This document shows positions 55,700 through 64,000 of a DNA stretch of 64,000 nucleotides, piece after piece (positions within the stretch are counted from its first letter, which is position 1; each line of letters starts with the position of its first letter). Made by a program: the position numbers and the translations under genes. This DNA is from Hemerocallis citrina (lineage: Eukaryota > Streptophyta > Magnoliopsida > Asparagales > Asphodelaceae): assembly GCA_017893485.1 (NCBI GenBank), contig CM030367.1:139569274-139633273 (forward strand), written 5' to 3'. The notes beneath the pieces were generated by a model. That model did no database searches. It saw only the letters and a program-made list of their open reading frames with translations, and was not told the origin of the DNA.

Positions 55700-58368
55700 A
55701 TGCCCTTCGGGCTGAAGAACGCCGGAGCCACTTATCAACGGCTCGTGAACCTGATCTTCAAAGACCTAATCGGCCGCAACATGGAGATCTATGTCGACGA
55801 CATGCTCGTCAAAAGCCGGGCCGGGCCAGACCACGTCGCCGACCTCGAGGAAGCCTTCGGAATCCTCCGACGTCATAACATGAGGCTCAACCCGGCCAAG
55901 TGCACATTCGGGGTCTCCTCGAAAAAGTTTCTGGGGTTCGTCGTCAGCTAGTGCGGCATCGAGGCGAACCCAGAGAAGATTCAGGCCATAATAGACATGG
56001 CCCCGCCCCGGAATGTCAAGGAGGTTCAGAGACTCACGGGCAGGTTGGCGGCCATCGGTCGCTTCTTCTCCAAATCAGGGGAGAAAGCTCTCCCTTCTTC
56101 AAAGCTCTGTGCGGAAAAGGGGGCTTCGAGTGGGGTGCCCCTCAACAACAGGCCTTCGAGCAGCTGAAACAGTACCTCGCCAACCCTCCTCTCCTCAGCA
56201 AACCCGAGCCGGGTGAACCCCTGTGGCTCTACCTGTCCGCCTCGGATAGCGCCCTCAGCGCTGTCCTCGTCCGAGAAGAAGATGGGGTTCAGAGGCCGCT
56301 GTATTATGTAAGCAAGGTCCTACTTCCCGCCGAGACGAGGTACGCGAAGATCGAAAAGGTGGCCTACGCTCTGGTCATGGCAGCCCGGAAGCTCCGCCCT
56401 TACTTCCAAGCTCACTCCATCCAAGTTCTAACTGACCAGCCCTTGAAAACTGTCCTCTACAAGCCGGAGAACTCTGGCCGCTTGGTCAAGTGGTCAATTG
56501 AGCTGAGCCAATACGACATCGGTTATCAGCCAAGGACGGCGATCAAAGGTCAGGCCCTCGCCGAGTTCATCACCGAGTGCACCGCTTCCGAGCAGCCAAG
56601 TGTCAAAGGCTCGGATCCGATCTGGGAAGTCTATGTCGACGGATCCTTCTGTGAAATCGGGAGCGGTGCTGGAATCATCCTCCGGGGTCCCGACCAATTC
56701 CTCCTTCAATACTCCCTCCGCCTCAACTTCCCGGCCTCTAACAATGAGGCAGAATACGAGGCCATGATTGCCGGACTGACCCTGGCATACCGAGCCGGAG
56801 CTAAGCAGATCCGAGCCTTCATCGATTCTCAGCTCGTGGTCAATCAGATCACTGGAGAATACGAGGCTCGCGACGACCGGATGATACGGTACTTGGCCGT
56901 GGTCCGACGACTCCTAGCATCCTTCTGCTGCTCCACAGTTGTTAGAGTCCCCAGAGGGCAGAATGCCCAAGCAGACGCTTTGTCAAAACTCGCCTCTTCC
57001 TCCTTCGAGGGTCTCGACCAGACGGTACTCATCGAAATCCTCTTAAAACCAAGCATCGATGACCAAGGCCAGGAGGCAATGTGTGTACAAAGCGGTGCCA
57101 GTCCGGACGACTGGACCGCCCCCATTAGAAAATTCCTTGTCAGTGCCGAGCTTCCTGAAGACCGAGCCGAGGCGAGATGGGTTAGGATCCGGGCTGAGAG
57201 GTTCGTCATGATTGGCGACATCCTCTTCAAACGCTCGTACACACTGGCCGACGGAAAGCCGTACCTCCGCTGTCTCGCCAACGACGAAGCTAGCTACGCG
57301 CTGAAAGAGCTTCATGAGGGGATCGGCGGATGCCATATGGGCGGCAGATCACTCGCTCGTAAAGCCCTGAATCAAGGGTACTATTGGCCAACCATACTGC
57401 AAGACTCCCACATACTAGTCAAGAGGTGCGGCCCGTGCCAGAGATTTTCCCCCATCAAGAGGCTTCCTCAAGCGAACCTCCGATCCTTGGCTAGTCCTAC
57501 GCCATTTGCCATGCGGGGCATGGACCTGGTGGGTCCCTTCCCCGTAGCAACAGGGCTAAGGAAGTTCATAATAGTCGCTATAGACTATTTCACAAAGTGG
57601 CTCGAGGCCGAACCACTGTCCAGCATCACCGAGCGCCAAATCCAGCAATTCTTCTGGAAGAACGTCATTCGTCGGTTCGGAATACCCCAGGTCCTCATCA
57701 CAGACAACGGGACCCAATTCGCAGGTCAAAACTTCCGAAAGTTCTGCGAGGACATCGACGTCCAGCAGTGCTTCTCCGCTATATGCCACCCTCAGTCCAA
57801 CGGCCAAGCGGAGAATGCGAACAGGCAAATCCTCGACGGACTCAATAAGCGCCTCGACAGTTCCCCCAAAGGACTGTGGGTGGAAGAGCTGCCCAGCATG
57901 CTGTGGGCACACCGAACCACCAAGAGGATCCCCACAGGAGAGACACCGTTCAGTTTGACCTACGGGACGGAGGCGGTAATCCCCGTCGAGGTCAGCCTAC
58001 CCTCTCCCCGGATCATGGCCTTCGACGAGGCCGATAACTCATCCTGCCTAAGGGACAACCTGGACCTCGTCGCCGAGGTCAGGGAGAAGTCTTCCGTCCG
58101 AAGGAGCATCTATCAACAGCAGATCGAGAGATTTTACAACAAGAAGGTCCGCCCAACAGACATCAAAGCCGGGGACCTCGTACTGCGCAAGTTATCCGTC
58201 TCCGATCCGACCAAGAAGAGGAAGCTGGCCCCCAACTGGGAAGGCCCATACAGAGTAGCCGAGGCCATATGCCCCGGCACGTACCGACTGGTGGATATGG
58301 AGGGTCGAGCGATCAAGCGACCCTGGAACGCCGAGCACCTAATGAAGTTCTTGGAAAAGCGGATATAG
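55700..58368 (+). pseudogene. Rest of pol of element E: reverse transcriptase, two RNase H domains, integrase
   Basis: Reverse transcriptase resumes with MPFGLKNAGATYQRLVN and active site YVDDMLVKS. A TAG at 55949-55951 and a frame change near 56085 follow; from there to the stop at 58366-58368 it is open. RNase H: LWLYLSASDSALSAVLV, YAKIEKVAYALVMAARKL. Second, archaeal-type RNase H: WEVYVDGSFCEIGSGAG, NNEAEYEAMIAGL, GQNAQADALSKLA. Integrase: HHCC zinc finger (HEGIGGCHMGG, CGPCQRF), GMDLVGPFP, ITDNGTQFAGQ, QSNGQAENANR. The dual RNase H marks the Tat lineage. The upstream lesions make it non-functional. Confidence 0.88.
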
Positions 58369-58742
58369 GTTCCTACTGGGCTAATGTAAATAATGATTTT
58401 GTAAACTCTTTCATGTAAAAGGCCATAAGTGCCTCTCTCTCTCCATATCTATGAAGGGGACCCCTTTTTGTTAAACTCCAAACGTCTCGATAAGTCCGAC
58501 CGAACGCCAGACAAAGGGATGGCTTTGTCAAGATGCGGCACCCGAGTTATCACTCCGGTGCCGACCCCCAGAGGTCTCGGCAGGTCCGACCCTCATCTCC
58601 GCCAACAATCAACAAACAATGGGCCAGAGCAAAGAAAGAAACCCCTTATTCATACTCCCTTATTATGTTTAAAGAAAACAAATACCGTTACATGAACACT
58701 CCACTCATCTAAACAGAAAGAAACTACTGACCAAGGGACCCC
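58369..58742. other. Spacer between pol and the antisense gene of element E
   Basis: Region where the sense pol stop and the antisense gene's 3' end face each other. No ORF worth keeping; TGTAAA-rich and CTCTCTCTC segments may hold polyadenylation signals of pol. Confidence 0.5.
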
Positions 58743-61713
58743 CTAGGACCCCTCGGGTTCGACAGAGGGTACAGCCACTCCGACCGAACGACTAGGAGAC
58801 CTCCCCTCGTCACGGGGGCCCTTGGGTTCCGCCAAAGTCGATACGCCGACCACGGAGCTCTGAGCATCAGCCGGTCGAGCACGCCCCAACGACAGCAATG
58901 CTGCGGGAACCCCCTCCATTCGTCGGAATCCCGAAGAGGATCCCGTCCCCGTCCCAGACATTCCTAGCATCGTCTTATAATGGTGTATCTCCATCTCCTT
59001 CTCCACTATGACGTCACGAAGGAGCCTTTCGGACGATGGCCTCTGCACTGACGCACTCGACATGGTGTACCCGAGACCGGCACTTCCGAGGTCCCGATCC
59101 ACCATCGCCCTTTTTAGCCTCATCGCCTCTGCACTGAGAGCCTCAGACTTATCCCGATAGTAGTTAAAGGCAGCATCCTGATCGTGGGCCCCCGTGCGAT
59201 AGCGGACCAACGTCGACTCCAGGACCTTGATTTTACTCCGGAGCCACGCCACGTCGGAGCGACGAGGGTCCGTCTCGGGAAGAAGAGCCGTTACCTAAAA
59301 GGAAACCATCCACCACTCAAAACAACACAAGCAAAAGGGTCCGGAAAGATCCGAGGTCAAAATACTTGGCCGATCAAAAATCCTTTTTTATATAAGTAAA
59401 ATTCCTCAAACAAAAATGCGGTGGCCAGTCCGCGGTCGGCAAATACAACAAGAAAGAAGAAAAAAGAACAAAGGGGCGAACAGCCTATGTTGTCACCTCA
59501 GCATCGGCCGGGTTCACGTGAGGGTCGGCAGCCGAACCCACGATCGGACCTTCAGCATCAGGAGTCTTCGGTGGCGCCTCGATCTCCAAATCATAGTCGA
59601 GGCCGGACAGGTCGATGGTCGGGTAGAAGTGCCTCACATGGCTGAAGGCCTTCGCATAGACCTCGTTCTGGGCCGCGATCACCATGTCCTGCCCCGTCGT
59701 CGTCAGTTCCTCTTTCTCCTTCGCAAACTTCTTCTTTAGGGCGGCCACCCTCTTAGCCCACTCGGCCTCCTTGGCATCGAGCTCGATCTTCAGCTGCTGC
59801 TCCCTCTTGTGCGAGCCCTCGAGCTCGATCTTCATCTCCTTCATCTCCTGCGAACACTTGTCCGCCCGTCGTCGCTTCCGATCCACAGCCTCCTCGTAGA
59901 GACTCTTCACTTTGGCCCCCTCCAGACAGACCTGCGGCGACCAAGCACTGCTCAGAAACACCTCCGACAAAAGTTTTTACAAAGAAAGTTGGGTCGGCGG
60001 ACTTACCAGCACGCTCGCCTGCGCTAAGTGCGTGAACGACTCACCCACGGTCTCGCCACTCATCTCCTTACGGTCCCGGGGAGTCGCCAGCTTCTCCAAC
60101 ACCTCGATGGCGTTGGGCCCACAGGTTAGGCAGTCCCCCTCTCGTATCGACCAAGCCGGCACCCACGGCCGCTGCAACTCATCTCCTCCCTCGGGTCCGA
60201 CCAGAGGGGCCTTCCCTTTACCGCTATCGGCCACCTTAGCCTGGCCCGGGCTCATCTGAGCGACCACCTCCTTGCTCAACTCCGAGCGGGTCCTCTTAGC
60301 CCTCGGCTCACCCGGGGCCTCGGAGACGACCTGAGACGACCCCCTCGTCCTCTTCGCCTCTCCCCCCTCCTCGGCCTTATGCTTCTTTAAGGCGAGCCTC
60401 CGAGCCTTAATAGATTCGGGGTCCATACCTGCAAGAAAACCCATTAAGGACAATGAGCTCGAAAGAACAGTAAAATAGGAAAAAAGAAACGACGACATAC
60501 TAGACACGGCCGGGCTCAGTCCGACCCTGGCGAGGTGACCCTCCGTCACCTTCGACCAGCTGATGTTGTGCGACAAACGGAGGCGCTCGACTAATTTCCA
60601 CTCCTCGGTAGTGAGATCCTTCTGCTTCGGCGCTTTGAAGTTCGGCCTGTAATAGTTCCAACGGGTGGGAATGTCCCAAGGCTCCGCGCTCCGGATCACG
60701 AAGTATTTTCGTTTCCACTCCTTAATGGAGTCCGGATGGCCGTGGACCACCTTCCCCCGACTCCGAGGCGAAATGTAGTAGATCCCCTCCGACTCTCCCG
60801 ACGAGCTGATCCCCAGCATCGCGCGGAACACACCCAACCGGAGCGGCACCTTCCTCTCCTCGCAGAGCAGCACAAAGCATACTATCTGCTTCCATGAATT
60901 CGGTCCGTACTGCATCGGGGCCAGGGACGCCCAATTAAGCACTTCCCAAATAAATGGGTGAATCGGCAGCCTCAGTCCGGAGCCGAAGGCGTCTAGGGGG
61001 AAGACGCAGTACCACTCTGGTAACGGGTCGGTAGGACGGAGGCTTGGGCTCGGCACCATCACTTCGTAACCGGACCCAATGTGGAAGGCCGACTGAGCCA
61101 CCTCTAAATCGACTGCCTCCAGGATCGTCGGCAGCGTATCCATCTTTATCCTCTTCCGACTCGGCGAAGAAGGCTGCACCCCATACAACACCTTATCGGA
61201 GAGGTCGTCAGGGTACTGCCTAATCCTCTTCGGCTGCACCGGCGAACCCGTCACAATGTTTCGAACGGGGGACGCCTCGCTCAGACCGCCAGCCTTCGCT
61301 CCCCTCTTCCTCAGCACCCTCTTCTTCTTGGCCCTCTCCGGCGAGGGGGTGGCTAGGCGCTCAAGACCGGTCGCCGTAGAAGAGGAACCTACGCCCCGAC
61401 TCCGCCTCCGAGCCAAAAATTTTCTCCTCGTACCCTTCCGCCGAGCCTCAACCGCTTCAGCCTCTCCTTCTCCCTCACTGTCGCTACTACCCTCCTCCGA
61501 CTCCGAATCTAATATATGCACTGAGTCTGAGCTATCACTCCCCTCCTCCTCGGAGCTGCTACTCTGGACCACATACGGCCTACGGACACGCAGGGGCTTC
61601 ACATCGTACACCTGGGTATCTTCTTCCCACGACGTCGAGTCTGAGAGCCCTGCTCCAGGGTTTTCTCCCCCCTTCGAGGTCGAAGCAGACAAGCCAGACT
61701 GAGCCCTAGACAT
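58743..61713 (-). CDS. Antisense gene of element E, predicted four exons, ~873 residues
   Basis: Read on the minus strand: exon 1 61713-60501 (ATG, MSRAQSGLSAS), exon 2 60428-60007, exon 3 59931-59497, exon 4 59294-58743. All three introns (72, 75 and 202 nt) start GT, end AG and are in phase 0. Exons 1-2 encode a serine/acid-rich region, basic stretches (ARRKGTRRKFLARRRSRG), then a domain I recognise as 'putative gypsy type transposon' (LPIHPFIWEVLNWASLAPMQ, NSWKQIVCFVLLCEERKVPL). Exon 3 is a long coiled coil (VAALKKKFAKEKEELT); exon 4 has more helical and serine-rich sequence. Without the last splice the protein stops at 59485. Antisense ORFs downstream of pol are known in Tat-lineage elements; the function is unknown. 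Confidence 0.7.
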
Positions 61714-61860
61714 GACAACAAAGTAAAGCAAAAACTAACCTGTGCTGCCTCGGAAAGACGAGCCGGAGCTGCAAAGACAGAGTGCGAGCGCCGAAGTGTT
61801 TGTGTTTTAAAGAAAGCAGCAAGAGAGAGACAGATGGAATCGGAGAAGAGTGGGGGGGGG

Positions 61861-61868
61861 TATTTATA
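61861..61868 (-). promoter_or_regulatory. TATA box of the antisense gene
   Basis: On the minus strand TATAAATACCCCCCCC lies about 150 bases upstream of ATG 61713, followed by a short leader rich in CTC/GATT. A second, similar TATAAATACCCC is at 62609-62616. Confidence 0.65.
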
Positions 61869-62800
61869 GAGGGAGAGTTGACTCTTCAATTTTCGTGATT
61901 ATTGTTCCTCGATTTGCGTGAAACTGCCCCTAGAAAATCGCGCCACGTCTCCTAGAAACGCGTGCCAGTGACGTCACCCAGTTGTGCGGTTGGCAACCCT
62001 CGGTTCGCACCCAACCGCTACCAGGCACAAGGATCGGTCCGGAAGGAGGACTTCGGGAACCGGACACCCCCACCTATGTTACTGTCGGCAGAGAAAGTTT
62101 TGTTTAAAAGTTTTAAGGCACCCGTCCTCGGCGAGCGCCCCGGGCCCCAGGACTCGGTCGGCTCCCCTCTCGCCCGCGAACAACTCGGGGCTTACGGCCT
62201 CAGAAGCCGAAACCCCGAATTGTTTGAGGGTGGGAGAAAAACCACCATTGCCTGGGACCCTATCAGAAAACGGATCGGCCCGCCTCCCATCACTGTCTCC
62301 TCCGGACAGACAGCCCTAAAAACCGTCGGCCCGGAAGGAAGACAGTGATGACGGAAGAGTCATCCACCCGAAGCTCCTTATCCCGGATCCGGACTTCGGT
62401 CGGTATCCCTCCCGTCCCGATCTCTCTTGGGCAAACAACCTCATCAGGGCCGTCAGACCCAAGAGAAGATCCGGACGGCAGAATAACCACCAATCCGAGG
62501 CTCCAAGGGTTGGAATTTTTCAAGTATCAGGCGTCCGCCCAAGGCAGACACCTCAGATGGTCGATGGACCACCCTCGATTTGATCGAAACAGCAGTGGGG
62601 GAGTGGGGTATTTATAGCCTCCCCCAAGCAACCTGCCATCATGGCCCTTGGGAGGCCAAGCAACGGAAGCCCAACCGTCACACCTAGGAAATTGAAGCGC
62701 CCTGCATTTATTAGGGGACATCATTAATGCCCTCGGGAAATCGGAACATCGCACAAGCCCCGGAGTGCCATTAATGCCCCATGAAGAAGGTAATCAACTC
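61869..62800. other. GC-rich untranslated region of element E
   Basis: Between the antisense promoter and the tandem array. No convincing ORF; short ORFs on both strands reflect GC richness. Contains the second TATAAATACCCC copy (minus strand). Confidence 0.5.
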
Positions 62801-63181
62801 AGGGCAGCCTTCTCACGAAGGCACAACGGTTCGCCATCGTCCTTGCCGACTCGTAAATCCTCGTCAGACCGAGGTGAGGTCCAACACCAGGGCAGCCTTC
62901 TCACGAAGGCACAACGGTTCGCCATCGTCCTTGCCGACCCGTAAACCCTCGTCAGACCGAGGTGAGGTCCAGCACCAGGGCAGCCTTCTCACGAAGGCAC
63001 AACGGTTCGCCATCGTCCTTGCCGACCCGTAAACCCTCGTCAGACCGAGGTGAGGTCCAGCACCAGGGCAGCCTTCTCACGAAGGCACAACGGTTCGCCA
63101 TCGTCCTTGCCGACCCGTAAACCCTCGTCAGACCGAGGTGAGGTCCAGCACCAGGGCAGCCTTCTCACAAAGACACAACGA
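62801..63181. repeat. 88-bp tandem repeat array, about 4.3 copies
   Basis: GGGCAGCCTTCTCACGAAGG starts units at 62802, 62890, 62978, 63066 and 63154, an exact 88-bp period. Units contain CAACGGTTCGCCATCGTCC and TCGTCAGACCGAGGTGAGG and are nearly identical; the last is partial. Gypsy elements of the related Retand type also carry a tandem array before the 3' LTR. Confidence 0.95.
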
Positions 63182-63224
63182 CCTCCGAAAGACACTCCTC
63201 CACGGCTAACTCCCGCATCCCCGC

Positions 63225-63240
63225 AGGAGTGGGGGGCTTA
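63225..63240 (+). promoter_or_regulatory. Polypurine tract of element E
   Basis: AGGAGTGGGGGGCTTA directly before the 3' LTR. Confidence 0.8.
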
Positions 63241-63465
63241 TGAGGTAGGATAAAAATGACCTGGGGCCCAGCCTGGGCCCAGGATGGCTCTCACTCAAGG
63301 GCAGGCCAGCTCGGCCCCGGACCATCACCGGGTCGGTGCCGAGCCGTTAAGTCCACCACGAAACCGGCCTCCTCGTTTCGACGACCTGCCATGGCCTTCG
63401 GTCTCCGATCCTCGGCGGTCCCACGGGACTTCCACTCAGCCTGGTAAGGGATGAGGATGATCTGG
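63241..63465 (+). repeat. 3' LTR of element E, truncated by element G
   Basis: Matches 39986-40215 with a few differences, up to GATGATCTGG where a new TG...CA element begins. Confidence 0.88.
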
Positions 63466-63806
63466 TGTAAGGTGACTCTTGATCCTTGGCTATTATTATT
63501 TATATAATACTATATTCCTTTGATTTAACGATATGGGACTATTCCTATGCATGTACCTCTTTTTAATTCAACGTTATCAAATATTCAAGACACCATCTCA
63601 TGAATACCATTCATTTTCCCATTTAATTCATACCATCCAGCCATGCATTAATTGCATAAATACCATCCATGCAAGATTTCACCAACAGCCACCTTTTTAT
63701 TAACATTTCAACATATATACCAATATATATCACAATCTACCATTATATTATCCAATCTATATTATATATATATTTTCATATACTTTGAAAACTACGGGGT
63801 GTTACA
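63466..63806 (-). repeat. 3' LTR of a minus-strand gypsy element G
   Basis: 341 bp, TGTAAGGTGACTC...CGGGGTGTTACA on the plus strand. The following CACACCCCCCTTCA is, on the minus strand, a polypurine tract, so this is the element's 3' LTR and its interior lies to the right. The end AAAACTACGGGGTGTT also occurs inside the LTRs of element B (near 12183 and 18331). Confidence 0.7.
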
Positions 63807-64000
63807 CACACCCCCCTTCAGAAATCAGCGTCTTCGCTGAGCACGGGCTTGCACAATATAGTGCAGGATCTCCTTTCTAGCCGATGTGGAGTGGAGTACC
63901 CTGATTCTGCTAGCTGCACTGTACCCTGATTCTGCGGGTGGTCCACTATTTCAGGCCGCCACCTCGCTCCCTCTCAGGCATACCGGCATACATCTCGCCC
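63807..64000 (-). other. Interior of element G, partial
   Basis: Polypurine tract on the minus strand, then 180 bp with a duplicated CCCTGATTCTGC segment. No domain recognised. Confidence 0.4.

Larger units (their letters stand above)
39986..63465 (+). mobile_element. Tat-lineage Ty3/gypsy retrotransposon E, decayed
   Basis: LTRs start TGAGGTAGGATAAAAATGACC at 39986 and 63241. The 5' LTR is interrupted by element A and the 3' LTR by element G. Between them are gag, protease, reverse transcriptase, RNase H, a second archaeal-type RNase H, integrase, an antisense gene and an 88-bp tandem array, the layout of the Tat lineage. Four lesions in gag-pol and an altered protease site make it non-autonomous. 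Base composition is clearly GC-richer than its surroundings. Confidence 0.9.

Noticed and set aside
59485..59970. Independent minus-strand gene
   Set aside because: Splice sites in phase 0 on both sides make it an exon of the larger antisense gene.
62801..63181. CRISPR-like array
   Set aside because: Units are contiguous 88-mers without unique spacers, in a plant retrotransposon.

Overview
This window is plant nuclear heterochromatin. About 90% of it is LTR retrotransposons inserted into one another, plus DNA transposons; I find no intact host gene. The evidence for a flowering plant is the Ty3/gypsy Tekay-type chromovirus, a Tat-lineage gypsy element with its second RNase H and antisense gene, a Ty1/copia element, hAT, Mutator and Harbinger MITEs, Helitron ends, caulimovirid fragments, and decayed plant-like SKIP and RPA70 pieces. 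Telomere-like repeats are of the CCCTAA type rather than CCCTAAA, a weak hint of Asparagales.

Left third (1-24.6 kb): a broken SKIP/SNW pseudogene and a broken RPA70-like pseudogene, the latter followed by a possible Helitron end, hold a deep nest. A solo LTR of family C (2480-6657, target duplication CCAAG) splits a perfect hairpin. Solo LTR D (7016-24529) contains solo LTR A' (8092-21759, ACTGG), which contains a complete non-autonomous element B (8532-18886, TTATA) with 4.2-kb LTRs and a 2-kb non-coding interior. All four are on the minus strand.

Middle (24.6-40 kb): a Mutator-type MITE with telomere-like arms, two hAT-type elements, a Harbinger-type MITE split by a three-LTR Ty1/copia composite (28710-37849) that also carries scrambled caulimovirid polymerase fragments, a second Harbinger-type MITE, and short Helitron-like pieces.

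Right third (40-64 kb): a Tat-lineage gypsy element E (39986-63465) carries in its 5' LTR a young, structurally complete Tekay-type element A (40250-52353, target duplication AGGGG). E has a decayed gag-pol, a predicted four-exon antisense gene with its own TATA box, and an 88-bp tandem array. Its 3' LTR is cut by the LTR of another minus-strand gypsy element, G, which runs off the window.

The most interesting signal is shared by the long LTRs of families A, B, C and D. Each has a TATA-like box, then a consensus 5' splice site (AAG/GTGGGT or AAG/GTGAGT), and near its far end a 3' splice site; in A, B and D this follows a conserved CTGAC branch-site-like motif. This suggests a 2.3-3.3 kb leader intron embedded in the LTR. 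Element A has two more candidate introns: one spanning an extra ORF ahead of gag, and a 90-nt one whose removal fuses gag and pol in frame. Together they suggest a retrotransposon family whose product choice is set by splicing, with B as a non-autonomous follower. These are predictions from sequence only.
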